Source of the DNA: Zygnema cylindricum
Lineage: Eukaryota; Streptophyta; Zygnematophyceae; Zygnematales; Zygnemataceae
Assembly: GCA_037447655.1 (NCBI GenBank)
Contig: JBBHKE010001713.1
Location: forward strand, 177,123-241,122
Direction: 5' to 3'
DNA: 64,000 bases
Numbering within the stretch: the stretch's first letter is position 1; each line of letters opens with the position of its first letter. This document shows positions 10,545 through 22,953 of the stretch, one piece after another. The translations under genes and the position numbers were made by a program. The notes beneath the pieces were generated by a model. The model worked only from the letters and a program-made list of their open reading frames with translations. It was not told where the DNA came from and ran no database searches.

Positions 10545-11000
10545 GCTTTAATGAGCAAGAGGAGGCGGATCTATTTGCTATAGCGGCTGCCATGGAGTGT
10601 CTAAAGGATGCAGGATGGATCATGGACACGGGAGCGTCTGCCCACATGTGTTGGAACAAGGCGGCTCTTACGAATTTGCAGCAAACATCTCTAAAGAGTA
10701 TCTACTATGCTTGCGGCATGAGTGTTCAAACCTCAGCTCAGGGTGATGTATAATTGATGGTAGATTTGGGGGGAAAGTCGGTAGGGAGAACCCTTCACAA
10801 TGTTTTATATGTTCGAGATTTTAAGAAAAATCTTTTTTCTACATCATTAGTGGAGAGCAAAGGCTTTGAAGTTGTTATGAAAGGAGGGAGACATGTTGTT
10901 AGCAAGAAAGGGAAAGTCGCAGTAACAGGAACTAGAGATGCTAGCAAAATGTACCGGATGGACATGGCTGAATATAAGGAAAATGATGTTTTCTACTCCA
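10545..11000 (+). pseudogene. Cop-A1 aspartic protease
   Basis: WIMDTGASAHMC marks the protease active site, with the catalytic Asp codon at 10625-10627. The pre-active-site region DLFAIAAAMECLKDAG and the later block NVLYVRDFKKNLFST match Cop-A2. A stop at about 10751 (GDV*) splits the domain. The catalytic motif is intact. Confidence 0.88.
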
Positions 11001-11870
11001 GTGTCGAATCTGATAATGAGTTGTGGCATAAGAGATTAAGAAAATGGTGAATTCGGGAAAAGTTGATGGAGTTTCTCTCACATCTCATCCTATAAAAACA
11101 TGTGATGGTTGTTCACTTAGGAAGATCCACAAATTGCCATTTCCACAAAAAACAGACCATAGATCGGAAAAAGTTATGCAACTCATCCATTCTGATGTTC
11201 TCGGTCCTTCGCAAGTGGCTTCGGCTCGAGGGGTACACTATATGGTCACATTTACAGATAACTACTCGAGGTACACCAAAGTTTACTTCATGCAACATAA
11301 AAGTGAAGTGTTTACTCACTTCAAACACTACAAAGCGTGGGCGGAAAAGCTTCATGGAGTTCCAATATTGGCGATAAGATCTGACAACGGGGGAGAATAC
11401 ACATCGAAGGAATTCGAAGAATTTCTCGTTCAAGAAGGTATCAGTCACAATCTTACAGTTCCATATACACCGGAACAAAATGGTGTGTCTGAGAGATTAA
11501 ATATGACAGTGACAGAGAGTGCACGATCCATGCTTGTAGATAACGGGCTAAATTTGAAATTCTGGGTTGAAGCACTTAACTGTGCTGTTTATATTAAAAA
11601 AATAATTGCTTCTAGGTTTGTTAGCACTACACTTTATGAGCTTTGGACAGGGGAAAAACCTGATGTTAGTCACTTTAAGATCTTTGGTAGCAAGTGTTTT
11701 ATTTTAAATACTTCACATGATAGATGGAAAATGGAGCCTAAAGGCTTACCTGGGATTTTCATCGAGTATGATGATTATGCAAAAGGATATAGAGTTTTTG
11801 TACTTGAGAAACATAAAGTGATTGTTTTTTAGAAATATCCAAATTAAAGATGAACAAGATTCGGTTGACC
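11001..11870 (+). pseudogene. Cop-A1 integrase
   Basis: The zinc domain lost the segment equivalent to GHVNYDNI between WHKRL and RKMVNSG, which also shifts the frame. From 11044 a 262-codon frame holds CDGCSLRK, the catalytic core with HSDVLG, RSDNGGEY and VSERLN (D, D, E present), and the C-terminal block LYELWTGEKPDVSHFKIFGSK. It ends at a stop at 11830. It is nearly intact except at the zinc finger. Confidence 0.9.
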
Positions 11871-12179
11871 TGTTTAAAGTGCGAAATCAACCGGCAAAAG
11901 AAAAGCAAGAATATGTCATTTTTCACCATACGCAGCGAGTTTACTTTCCATCGGCAAGTGGGACACCTCTTCCTTCAGTTCCTTTGGTGCCTTTACAAGA
12001 TGCTTCACCACAAGCTACACCTCAGGTGGAAGGAACTACTACACATTCTGTACCAGATCAAGTTACGGTTCAAACTAAACAGAGAAATCAGAGGTTGCCG
12101 ACAATCTCAACCTCAGAATTTCCAAGGGTAAAAAGATCTAGCAGCCATCTGCAAGCAAGCTCTCACTTTGTTTTTTCTG

Positions 12180-13662
12180 CAGCTACAGAGGAGCCTCTAA
12201 TAATCCAGGAGGCCTTCTCATCACCTAAGAGAAATCAATGGATCGAGGCGAGAAACGATGAAATGTAGTCCATTATGGAGGCACAGACATGGGAGCTTGT
12301 GGATCTTCCTCCGGGCAGGAAAGCCATCGGCAGCAAATGGGTATTCAAGGTGAAGCTGAACCCGGACAACACCATCGAAAGGTACAAGGCCATACTAGTG
12401 GCTAAGGGATAGAATCAAAAAGAAGGTATTGACTTTGAGGAAACCTTCTCCCCAGTTGTTAGATTTCCCACTGTCGGAATTTTGCTAAGTCTAGCGGCTA
12501 TAGAGAATATGGAAACACATCAGATGGATGTTAAAACTACTTCCTTGCATGGAGGGTTAGAAGAAACAATATATATGCAACAATGTTAGATGAATTTGAA
12601 GTTAGATGAGTTTTTGACTGGGCTAAGTTTTAAGAGAATTAGCTAAGATCATTCTGTATATGTTTTACAAGGAGAGGATGGAGTAATTTACATTGCTGTA
12701 TATGTGGATGATCTATTATTAATAAGTAAGTCAATGGATGAAATAAACCGCATTAAAGCGACTTTAAGGTATAGGTTTGAGATGAAGGACCTCGGTGAGG
12801 CCAAATACATCTTAGGAATACAGGTAGAAAGAGACAGAAACAAGAGGCTGATTATGTTGACTCAGAAAGAAGCAATAGGTAACATGCTAGAAAGATTTGA
12901 AATGAGAGATGTAAAAGGATCCGTAATTCCTATGGAATCAGGCAAAAATTGGAAGGAATTGATACAAATTTAGGCATAATGGTTGGTGAGAGTCTACAGA
13001 CAGGGGAGGAAGAGTTTATAGTTTCAAAGACATATAGACAAGTAGTCGGAAGTCTTATATATTTTATGAATTGTACGAGACCCGACATTGCAGTAGCTGT
13101 GGGAGTCTTGAGTAGAAGTCTGCATAATCCTAAAAGGGCAGATTGGGAAGCAGCGAAAAGGGTGTTGAGATATCTTGCAGGACCTCGAAATCTCAAACTT
13201 GTACTCGGAGGAGAGGTAAAAATACAGACGTGGAGCGATGCCAGCTATAGGGACATACCAAGCCGAAAATCTACAACAGGTTTTGTACTTAAGATTGGAG
13301 ATGGAACTTGCTGCTGGAGTAGCAAATTACAAAAGGTTTCAGCTCAATCCACAATGGAGTCCGAATATATGGCTACAGCTTCGGCCCTCAAGGAGCTTCT
13401 ATGGGTCAAGTCTATTCTACAAGAACTTGGGTACATGCAAACAGGTCCTCAGTCTATTTGGTGTGACAACCAGACAGCCATTGCCATTGCCTCTAACCCC
13501 AACCATCATTTTAAAAGTAAACACATGGATGTTAGACTTCACTTTGTCAGGGAAAAAGTACTTGCAAAATTCATTAAGTTATGTTATTTACCGGATGAGA
13601 AGAGGGTGGCTGACATGTTAACAAAAGCCCTTCGTGCTCCTAAGTTGCAGTTTTGCAGATAA
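12180..13662 (+). pseudogene. Cop-A1 RT and RNase H
   Basis: RT begins near 12190 (EPLIIQEAFSSPKRNQWIEA) and carries several stops. A deletion near 12588 removes about 30 residues that include the KSLYGLKQAPRQW block. The polymerase motif YVDD is intact at about 12700-12711. RNase H is an open 237-codon frame (12949-13662) with WSDASY, STMESEYMATASALKELLW, DNQTAIAIA and DMLTKALRAPKL, ending 45 bp before the 3' LTR. Confidence 0.92.
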
Positions 13663-13706
13663 GCTGTTGGACTAAGTGAGTAACTGAGTCTAAAGATTTA
13701 GGGGAG

Positions 13707-14759
13707 TGTTGAGATTTGAAATCTTTAGTTAGTAAATAGAGTAAACTTAGAATAGTTTCTTAAAAAGTGGTATATAATACTTACCTTTATTAGTGTTACA
13801 GTAGGCAAAGTACAATAGAGTGTATTGTACCTCTACAGGTTTTACAGAGTGATGACGACACGCGTCACGCAGCAGACAATTGGAATCGCAAGATCAGACG
13901 GAAAAAATCTAATCCGGATATCTCGGAAAATATATGGTACGGCTATTTTTGGAGTCATACAGATATTTTGGAATTATATGGTACGAAATATTTTTATGAT
14001 TATTAAATAGAAACGTCCGGATATTTCGGAAGTGAATTATAATCATTAATTTTGAGAGATGTCGACGGACGCGATTCCCGTGGGACCGCAAGTGACGAGG
14101 CGTGATTTACGTGGGACCACAAAGTGACGAGGCGTGATTCACGTGGGACCACAAGTGACGAAACACCTACACGACCACATTCGCCTCGACTTTAGCGGCT
14201 ACAGATGACTAAGCATTCGGAACGTTTTGTGTACGGTTCAATGTTTGTAAATATTTGAATAACATTAGTTTGTAGTGTAGTGTGATAAAAAAAATAGTGT
14301 TCCATTAATCAGGTTTTTAGAAAATAATTATTAGGGTTTTGAGGTACAGTGACGTACAGGTAGGATGCTTTGTCGTTAGTCAGGATAATAACCGTAGTAA
14401 CAGTTACCTAAATTAGTGTAGATCAGCAGATAGACACTGTGAGTATATAACTTAGGACTTAGCCAATTTTGTAGTATCCGGTTTTGGGAATTTGATTTTC
14501 TAAGGGCAATTTTTGGGAAACTTCTAGACATCATATCTTATGGTTTACAAGATCATTTGGGCTACAATTTTAAGAATTGTCAGTTAATTGTATTTTGTAT
14601 CATTGTGGTAAATTTGAAGTATATTGGCTTTGTAAGTCATATTTTGTGTCAGTTCTAAGTTGGCCGTTGAGTAGGTACTTTGATAGTTCTGTTTATTTTC
14701 ATGTCTACTTCCACTACTACTGCTGGTTCTCCGCCTGCGACGGTGGTTGTAGAACAACA
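13707..14759 (+). repeat. 3' LTR of Cop-A1
   Basis: It begins TGTTGAGATTTG after the polypurine tract TTAGGGGAG and ends GAACAACA. It is 1053 bp, with TGTTG/CAACA inverted ends. It includes a local duplication near 14095-14155 (ACGTGGGACCAC units) and, at 14701, a copy of the first 20 codons of gag. Confidence 0.93.
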
Positions 14760-14789
14760 TGAGGGTCAAGAAAGGTGAAAAAAAATATG

Positions 14790-16420
14790 AGGTAAACACT
14801 GGAGTGGCTGGTAAAGGTCAAGAAGAGGGACGCATGCTTTCGACTTTACAACTTAAGAGGGCACTCAAGAAAGGGAGACAATTTGAATGGCGGTCATAAA
14901 ACCCGTGGAGGAAGTCAAGGAGGAGATCCCGGAGGAGTGGACAAGAAAGGATCCCGAATTCGACTCCAATAGAGGGGACGACTAAGGAAAGACTTTCGTT
15001 GAGGCCTTGGAAGTTGTGACAAAACTTCTCGAGGAGTATGCTGATGTTTTTCCCCGAAACTGTTGGAAGGGTTACCTTCGAAACGTGACCTAGACCACAA
15101 AGTTGAACTTGTCCCGAGAGCAGTGCCCCCGACCAACAAGATGTATAAGATGAGCTATACTGAGTTAGATGAACTCAAAAAGTAACCTTTGGAGTTGGTC
15201 GAGGGCGGAGCCATGGAACCGAGCAAGTCCCGTTATGGAGCCCCCATTTTTTTTGTGTCTAAGAAAAATAGAGGTTATCGTATGTGTGTGGAATAGCGAG
15301 TGCTAAATAAATTAACGGTCAAAAACGCGTACCCCTTTCCCAAGATCGACGAATTGTTAGACAGACTAAAGGGTGCTAGGTATTTTTCTAAGATAGACTT
15401 GCGTAGTGGATACCACCATATTCGAATTGTGGCGGAGGATGTGGAGAAAACTGCGTTCAGGACGCGGTACGGTCACTTCCAATTACTAGTCATGCCATTT
15501 GGATTGACTAATGCCCCCGCTACCTTTATGCACTTGATGAATTCTATCTTCCGGCAGTTTGTGGATGAATTCATAATAGTCTTTCTTGGACGACATCCTA
15601 ATGTATAGTGAAACATTAGAGGACCATGTCAAGCACCTGAGAACCGTGTTACACATCCTAAGGAAGAATAAGTTCTACGCTAAAATAAGTAAATGTGAGT
15701 TTTTGAAGGAAGAGATGGCGTTTTTAGTCAATGTGGTCAGTTAGAACGGAATCGCGGTAGATTCCAACAAAACTAAGGCAGTCAAGGAGGTCCGCAACCA
15801 CAAAATATCACGGAGTTCAGGAGCTTCCTTGGGTTATACTCCTACTATCGACAGTTTGTGGAGGGATTTGCAAAATTTGCCGCACCACTCACGGATTTGC
15901 TCAAAAATGACGTACCTTATGAGTGGAAGACATAACAGGAGGCAGTTTTTAACACGCTAAAAGAGCGATTAGTTACCGCCCTTGTGTTAGCATTTCTAAA
16001 TCCAGATTAACCTTGGAAAATAGTCACTCACGTGAGTGATACGGCTATTGGAGCGATTCTTATGCAAGATCACAAAAGAGGCCAACATCCCATCACGTAT
16101 GATAGTCGTAAACTTAAGGCGGCGGAACTTAATTGGGCCACTCACGAGAAGGAAACGATAGCCATCATTAATGCGTTAGAAGTTTGGAAATGTTGCGTTC
16201 AAGGTAAGCGGATCACTGTGATCATTGACCACCATGCGTTACAGTATCTCCAAACACAGCCAAAGTTATACAAGAAACATGGTAGATGGATGACATTCCT
16301 ACAAACTTTCGGACTGGAGTTAACCATCGAATACAAACCCAGTAAAACGAATCGTGCCGATGCGTTGTCAATGAGACCACGTGTTGTTGCGATGACCGCG
16401 GGGTATCTGTCGCAGCTATT
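14790..16420 (+). pseudogene. Chromovirus protease tail, RT and RNase H
   Basis: A protease C-terminal motif (MLSTLQLKRALKKG) precedes the linker LLEEYADVFP and the RT. The clearest RT part is 15300-15608 ([35 protein letters not shown]). A one-base insertion near 15588 breaks the FLDD polymerase motif. RNase H lies at 16005-16400 (DTAIGAILMQD, ITYDSRKLKAAELNW, HEKE, DHHALQYL). It is a typical Ty3/Gypsy order with many stops. Confidence 0.9.
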
Positions 16421-16689
16421 TTAGAAACAAAGGGATAAATCTTTGGAAGCAGATACTATCACAATCGACAAACTTTACGCACAAAAAGTCAACACTGTCA
16501 CGAGTACGGTGCAAGTGGATGAAAAGTGGCTGGACATAATTAAGGCGACATACTTAGACGCCAACACAATTGCGGAACTCGTTAAAAGAAAGATATAAGT
16601 TCAAACTGCCAACGCATATAGTGGTACAAACCGAGTCAGACAACCCAATTGTATTTCTCGACAAATTAAGAGTTACGACATACTATGTT

Positions 16690-17943
16690 GCAATAAAGCC
16701 ATGAAGAATCCCTCAGTGGTCACTTCGGGCGAGACAAAGCTATTGCACGAGTTGACGGAGTGTATTATTTGCCAAATATGACAAAGGATATTGCGGAGTA
16801 TGTCCGAACTTGTGACTCTTGTAACAGGAATAAAATGAATCCTGGTCGTCAAAGACTCTTGCTACCCCTCCCCACACCATCCGCCCCTTGGGAAGCAATC
16901 TCGATGGAATTTATCGTCGTTCTTCAAGTAACGCCGGATGGTTACGACTCGATTTTTGTTGTCGTGGACTATCTTACGAAGATGGCTCATTTCCTCCCCA
17001 CAAAAACCACGGCTACGACTCGAGATGTCGCGGATCTCTTCTTCCGTGAGATTTTCCGTCACCACGAACTCCCTAAAACAATTGTCAGTGATCGTGACCA
17101 AAAATTCGTTAGCCACTTCAGGAGGAATCTGTTTACTCTCTGCGTGAAACAGTTGGCTATGTCCACCGCTTATCACCCTCAGACATATGGACAAACACAG
17201 AGAGTGAACATGACATTAGGGGAAGCAATGAGCGCTTACGTGACTGTACACTATTCAGATTGGGTGAAACATCTGACAGTTATTGTAGTTGCGTACATCA
17301 GTGTAGTGCAATTTTCCACTAATGCTACGCCTTTCTCTCTCAACGGCTAACATCCAACACTTCCCCAAAATCTGATCGCATCCGACAGTAGCACACCTGC
17401 AGCAGTGGACTTTGCGGAAACGTTGCGTATCAATTTGGAAAAAGTGGCGACAATCCTGCAATAAGCGAAGAGTAGTCAAAAATCTCAAGCCGACACTCAT
17501 CGACAAGACATTGACTTTCGTGTTGGGGATAGAGTACGGCTGAATATGGCAAACCTCTCCCTCCCACATGCCCTCTCTACGAAGTTGGCACCGAGATTTA
17601 CGAGACCATTTACTATACTCTCCAAGGTCAATGCGGTTGCTTACAAACTCGACATTCCACCGGCATGGAAAATACATGATGTCTTTCATGTGTCCCTCCT
17701 CAAGCCATTCCGCAACCCCAATTCAATGTTCCCAAATCGGCTTCGCAATACACCTTTTCCCCCTATTCAAAATACAGCGAATGAATATGAGGTAGACAAG
17801 ATCCTCCAGTCTTGCAAATTACAACGAGGGCGGTCCTATACTTCCTAGTACTTGATTCGATGGAAAGGTTACAATGCGGAAAATGATTATTGGGTTGATG
17901 AAAACGATATTCACTCCTTAGAATTATTGCGCCAATTTCAGTA
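16690..17943 (+). pseudogene. Chromovirus integrase with chromodomain
   Basis: The H2C2 zinc domain (GHFGRDK, CDSCNRNK) precedes a catalytic core. In the core the usual SMDFI reads SMEFI and the usual GQTERVN reads GQTQRVN, so two of the three acidic residues are altered. SDRDQKF keeps the middle Asp. The C-terminus contains LAPRFTRPFTIL and IHDVFHVSLLK. A chromodomain follows at about 17783-17943 (YEVDKIL, YLIRWKGYNAENDYWV), broken by a stop at its middle. Chromodomains direct chromoviruses to marked chromatin. Confidence 0.92.
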
Positions 17944-19793
17944 GAGTGCGGATACTCAACCTAACCGGAGGGGTAGACACAACGGACACCTACGAAAAAC
18001 TAATCGCAGTGTCGCAACCATCAGAGTCATATTTGGGGAACAACAACGGAACGCAGCAGCGCTGACAAAAGACCGTAGCGTTATCGCTATTTAACCACGT
18101 GATTGCAGAATATCAGCTACGTAGTATGAGAATTGGAGCATCGCGACTGAGCTAACAGAAGATTGCAACGGCGAAATTGTGAATTACAACGTTGGTGACG
18201 TCGAACCCATGATATTGCCGCAATCTCGCAATTGGCGAAGTTTTGAACACTGAAATACCCTTGAACACTTCGAGGCATGGAAGGTTTCAATGATGAGACT
18301 TCTTATACCCCCAACTAAAGCCGCCATCAACCGTAATGACAAACCAAATAGTAGCAGTTTGGAGAACCTCTCGCTTGATACTAACAACCTACCTGCACTT
18401 ATCAATTTACCGGAACTCTCAACCTCAATAGTGTCCATGTTGTCATCATCCTCTCCACCACCCAAAAAGAGGTGACAACTATGGAAGGGAAATGACGATA
18501 TGCCCTATCGGGACAAGCTTCTTGCCGCAACTAATTTCATGGTAGAAGTGGACTGGAGTATAACTGTAAAAGAGGAAAGGGAAGAGGTAGAAGCAACTTT
18601 TGGCAAGGAGGACACAGGTGAAAGCATGGGAGGGGAAGGATCAGAAAAATTCGCAAGACCCGTAGTATAACCCACTCAGAGAGGGTTATCGTGAAGAAAA
18701 AGAGGATCACGAGCTCTCAGATGCTGAAGAACCAGAGCGAGAACCGACACCTCCATCAGAAGAGGAACGTGCCTCTGACGTGGAAGTGATGAGAGACCTT
18801 GACAAGGAAAGTAACGCCGATGAGAAGATTTCAGAGAGCTTTGAGAAGAAAGTCGAGGAGCAGTATCCTAGCGAGGATGACGTATTCGTCCACTGACGCG
18901 AAAAAAGGGAAAGGGAGGAAGAGAGTGAAAGGGAAGAAATCCCCGACTATCTATTTCCTCTACCCATAGACTCCCATAACCCCGACCTAATCTTCAGCTT
19001 TGTGAAACGGTTCTACAAGGACCCCACAAAGTGACGAGCAAAGTGGCGTACGGGGAAACCGTGGGAACCACTCAACATTCTTGCCATCATACCTTCTCAT
19101 TCCGCGTAGAATTTCATGCGTAGAATGGACTTGGGAATAGTCATAAGGGTTACGTCTAACTAAACCCTCACGTTTTGCAGTTTGTATAAGTGGTCGAAGA
19201 CCACTACCGATACCGGGTGGACGTTTTGGGGTTGCTTCAAAAATATCACCCATGGGATGTCCGCCTCCACGATATCATCTCACGGGCTCAAGTCACACCT
19301 GAGGTCGAGCACTCAAATTGGCCAGGAAGAACGCGTTGCAGCGGGCCTGAGCTGCCAGAAAAGCATGTTTCCTTCAAATTGAGGAATTTACCGTGGTGGG
19401 AAGCCAAATCGGAGGAAAAAAAGGAGAAACTAGAGGAAATAACTCTAGCTTCCCCGAGTCCAATTCCGGTCAAAGTTATACCAAAACTACCTCGACCAGA
19501 ACTGGTAGCACCACAGAGCGCCCCCGAGGAAGGAGACGAACAACTGAGGTGGCGAATCACCCTGCGGCGGCTAACAGCAGTCGATCATTCCACCAGTCTG
19601 GAAAAAAGATGTGAAGACTTACAAAACTACATTGATGACCTGCGGAATAACCACCAACAACTCCTCCGGAGGTTCGATGCGCTCCATCAAGAGTTCTAGG
19701 ACTACCGAAGTGAGATGGATGAAAAACTGCGACAAATATAATTTTCTTAATAAACAGCATTCAGCGGAACGCTAAATTCTTAGTTGGAGGCAC
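17944..19793 (+). pseudogene. 3' accessory region of the chromovirus
   Basis: About 1.85 kb lies between the chromodomain and the 3' LTR, longer than a simple untranslated region. It reads as degraded coding sequence. There is an acidic, Glu/Arg-rich part at about 18670-18960. An open 169-codon frame at 19190-19699 has a Pro-rich middle (SPSPIPVKVIPKLPRPELV) and a coiled-coil-like C-terminus (LEKRCEDLQNYIDDLRNN). I recognise no family. It could be an accessory ORF or a captured host gene. Confidence 0.5.
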
Positions 19794-20254
19794 TTTAACA
19801 GGGTTACAAAATAGAAGTAGAGTTGAGAAGTTGTTGTAGTTGCGATGTCAGAGCAGCGCAACTGCGATGTCAGACTAGCGCAACATAGGAGCATAGCAAC
19901 GCAACTTAGCAGCATAGCAACGTAGCAAAATGTAGAGTGTACTGTATAGTTTTAGAACATAGTGTGGATAGGATGCAATTAATGAAGAGTGACCACGTGT
20001 ACATAGTTGACCAGCTGTAGTATCGGATTAACTGGCATGTAGCTACTTTAAATAGTAAGTAGATTTAGTGAAGAGACACTCTTTTTGGAAGTAGACTTCT
20101 GACAGCGAGCATTCAATCTTGTAATCTCTTCCTAATTAATAAAGCTCTAGCTTTTCCTTGTGTAAACTATGTAACCTTGCTATTGCTACGAGTGAATCTT
20201 TGAGAATATTCTGTTGAGCATCTTGGACGTGGTGTCGAGGCTACTCCTTTTACA
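19794..20254 (+). repeat. 3' LTR of the chromovirus
   Basis: It aligns with 7855-8310 over its full length, including the AGCATAGCAACGCA words and the AATAAAGCTCTAGC segment. It begins TTTAACAG instead of TGTAACAG and ends TTTTACA. A purine-rich stretch (AGTTGGAGGCAC) lies just upstream. Length is 461 bp. Confidence 0.9.
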
Positions 20255-20573
20255 TTCTATACTTAGACATTTTCACATTTTTTTTTGAAACTTTATTCTT
20301 GCAACCAATTTTACAGATTTACAAACTTTATATCTCTGCTTTTTGAGTTACAAAATGTCTGAAACTTTGTGAGTGTATTTTGTATATGTTATATATCTTG
20401 GTATAGATTTGGTGCATCTTATTCCTCTCTTGCTACACTTTGTAGCTTGGTGGACTTGTCATTATTTTAATAGAATTCCGAGAGATTCACGCTGAGTTTT
20501 GAGACACGGCATTGCTACATCAACTAGTGCTAGTACTTTAGCATCTGCTGGTGTTCCAACTATATCAGATCAA
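20255..20573 (+). repeat. Possible copia LTR 3' end fragment
   Basis: Its last part resembles the LTR-encoded gag start of Cop-A in style: a Ser/Thr/Ala-rich reading (ATSTSASTLASAGVPTISDQ) ending GATCAACA. No primer site follows and the 5' end is absent. The assignment rests on weak resemblance. Confidence 0.35.
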
Positions 20574-21010
20574 CATTACTTGTGTTTATCTGTTTTTTCT
20601 CTTGTGGTTTGTTTAACATAGTGTTGACTTCACTTCGTCGGTGCACTAGCGATGACTCTGTCTTCGTTGAACCTTGAATAGGCACTTGTTTCTTAAACTA
20701 ACGACGACCAACAATCGTCATTGAATTGAGTGACAACTCCTAGTCGTCGCTGAATTCAGATACGACTGTTGTTTGTCAGGTAACTGCTTTTTCTTTATAA
20801 TACTTATTGTTTCTTATATGAATTATGACTAATATTTTTTTGTGTTTTTCTTTCTTTTTCTCGTTGAAGAATACCAAATGGCAAGTCGGTGGTGGAAAGG
20901 CAAAGAGGTGACACTTTGAGGCATAAAGGCGACAAAACACACCTTGTCGTCTGCGGGTTTTGGAATAAGAAGTGTGGTGGTGACAAAGGAACTATTCAGG
21001 TAGGGGGAGG
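20574..21010. other. Sequence upstream of the transposase relic
   Basis: It includes several GTCGTCGCTGAATT-like words and, at about 20779-20868, a T-rich stretch between GTAACT and TGAAG that could be an intron. I see no firm coding signal. Confidence 0.3.
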
Positions 21011-21350
21011 AAGGAATTTCCATGGGTGATAGCGTTGCACTCAGACTTGGTGAAAGAGTTTTACCAATTCAAAAATGCGGGTATGAAAATGTCTCAAACT
21101 ATTGTGGGGACCATGGCAATTCACATCATAAAACATATGAAGGATGATAATATGAGTCTATTTCTCGACAAAAAGGGTAACGAGATCAAAATGAAAATGA
21201 CGAAACGTTGGACTCATCCATTTTGCAAGAAACGCAATACTGTGACGAGGGCTCAAAAAGAAAACTTATAATTAAGACCGGAGAAGGAGGAGTACATCGC
21301 AAAAACTGTAGCGTATCATATGGGAGTGTTAAAACGAGGATTGTTATTGG
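21011..21350 (+). pseudogene. Transposase exon A (N-terminal, HTH-like part)
   Basis: The frame reads KEFPWVIALHSDLVKEFYQF, then RWTHPFCKKRNTVTRAQKENL, a stop, then EKEEYIAKTVAYHMGVLKRG in the same frame. It ends TTGG followed by GTAAAC, a good splice donor. The composition and position suit the N-terminal DNA-binding region of DDE_1 transposases. Confidence 0.65.
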
Positions 21351-21516
21351 GTAAACTTTGTAATTTTCTACAATTCATTGATTTGTGTTTGATTTATATT
21401 TTATGTTTTTGTCAAGTATTCTAAATGTAAATATTTAAATGAAAATCGTTGCCCCTACCATCATACTTACTTGTGTTGTGTTTTTTTTATATTTTTATAT
21501 GATATTGTGATATTAG

Positions 21517-21770
21517 GTCGCTACAACAAGGATCTACTCAAAAACATGGCCAAAACCCACGACATTTTAAATATAGATAACAAAAAGACATTGGGTTTTC
21601 GCGTGGACGAGGTGGTTAAATACGCAAAGGTTGCGGGAGGCGAAGAGTCGATGACTTTGATGATTCGACCCACAGGCGAAATGAACGCCCGAATTGAATC
21701 TCGTATGTTAGTCTTCGCCAACAAACTTTGTAGTTACTAGATAAAGGGCATCGCCGACAACATACTATAT
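21517..21770 (+). pseudogene. Transposase exon B (first catalytic block)
   Basis: A 166-bp AT-rich intron with GT...AG ends precedes this exon; joining at 21350/21517 keeps the frame (GLLLGRYNKDLL). Landmarks are KKTLGFRVDEVVKYAKVAGG, ESMTLMIRPTGE and RIESRMLVFANKLCSY, then a stop, then IKGIADN. The 3' splice point near 21770 is uncertain because a solo LTR starts at 21779. Confidence 0.65.
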
Positions 21771-21778
21771 GTGTTTCC

Positions 21779-22839
21779 TGCAACTCTGAGACCTCCATTG
21801 GCCCTCAGTTGGCCCTCAGAGTAAGCAGCTCACACAACGCCTCTAAGATAACCTTGACCCTTTTGAGTTCCAGCAAAAATAACTGCCACCCTGGCAAAAA
21901 AAACTCTGACCACCTCCACCCCTATAAAGGCAAGACTTCTTTGAGTCGATGGCAAAAAGAATCTCTAAATTTGCTCCTTTGAGTAGTAAGTTATGGAGGG
22001 TCAAAGTTGACCTTTGTACAGAGGCTCTCTGGGAGAGAGGGTCCCATCTACCAAATTTATTTAAGTCATGTCTCTCTCTAAAACTCTATCTACTCAAGTA
22101 CGGCACCAATCAAAATATTGTGTCGACCATAAAGGTATAGGTGCCGGTGTACATTTTGTACGGCCATTGTACGACATGGCCAAGCAGTTGACACATGTCA
22201 TATCTGGATTCGTTCATGTAATCCCCGGAGATGTCATAATCCAATGTGGTCGTGCCATGTGTCAATCGATGTGGCGGTGACCGAAAACTGCCAAATTCCT
22301 TTTTCGCGATCTCGGCATCCTTCGTTGCCGTCCGATCGAAACCGAGTTTTAATCGCAACCGCCATAAACTGTTGCGCGATATTTGTTTTGGTATCAAAAA
22401 AAAATGCGCGGTATCCGTTTCGGAACCATGCCGTACTCCATACTTTACAAACTTGTATCCATGCGCGATGTTTATAATTACTGTTAAAAGAATAAGTTCA
22501 CGCTTCACATTTTATATATTTGTCAAACCTTATATGTCTCAGCACCGATATAGACTATAGGATAAAGCTATCGTCTATTTCAAAATTGATGGACGGTAGG
22601 TATCAAGATCAAATCCTGGGTCCGTCAAGTATATCTTTGTAAATCTACCAAAATCTACCACCTGTCTCTTTATCTCTTAAGCAGCATAGGCAGCCATGGC
22701 TCTAGCTTCGTTTTCGACTCTAAGTGATTGGGACAAGTTTGGGAGCTGAAGAGAGGAGTTAGAAGCAGATTGCCTCGGCTTCTTTTCTGTCTTTCATTTT
22801 AGACCTAGAAAATACTATAAACAACCATTAATTTCTACA
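21779..22839 (-). repeat. Solo LTR of Cop-B, minus orientation
   Basis: The ends are TGCAACTCTGAGACC on the left and TTAATTTCTACA on the right, the reverse of the Cop-B LTR. It is flanked on both sides by TTTCC (21774-21778 and 22840-22844), so it is a clean solo LTR left by LTR-LTR recombination. It holds the reversed promoter repeat GGTCAAAGTTGACC at 21999-22012. Length is 1061 bp. Confidence 0.93.
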
Positions 22840-22953
22840 TTTCCTTTCCTTTGTGTATTGATCCTCCTAAATATTGACGTTATTATCTTCCTCATTCTCC
22901 CTTGTATTCCACACCAAATATATTTTTTTTTGTGTTTTGTGTTGTTTGTAGTG

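Larger units (their letters stand above)
8969..14759 (+). mobile_element. Ty1/Copia retrotransposon Cop-A1 inside the Gypsy
   Basis: It has a 5' LTR lacking its first 261 bp or so, then gag, protease, integrase, RT, RNase H and a full 3' LTR. Compared with its sister Cop-A2 (24201-30514), domain order and sequence are the same. Because the 5' LTR is truncated, no target duplication can be read; the right flank is TGAGG. The integrase and RT have small internal deletions. Confidence 0.93.
7855..20254 (+). mobile_element. Ty3/Gypsy chromovirus, interrupted by Cop-A1
   Basis: Two LTRs of about 460 bp flank primer site, gag, protease tail, RT, RNase H, integrase and chromodomain, in Ty3/Gypsy order. 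Cop-A1 (8969-14759) sits between gag and the protease tail, and part of gag and protease has been lost at the junction. The 5-bp flanks (TATTG on the left, TTCTA on the right) do not match. The element is therefore either rearranged or its ends are slightly misplaced. All genes are broken. Confidence 0.9.

Noticed and set aside
16862-17194. Minus-strand 110-codon frame over the Gypsy integrase
   Set aside because: It is a shadow of the integrase core on the plus strand.
7855-20254. Target-site duplication for the chromovirus
   Set aside because: The 5-bp flanks TATTG and TTCTA do not match, so none is claimed.
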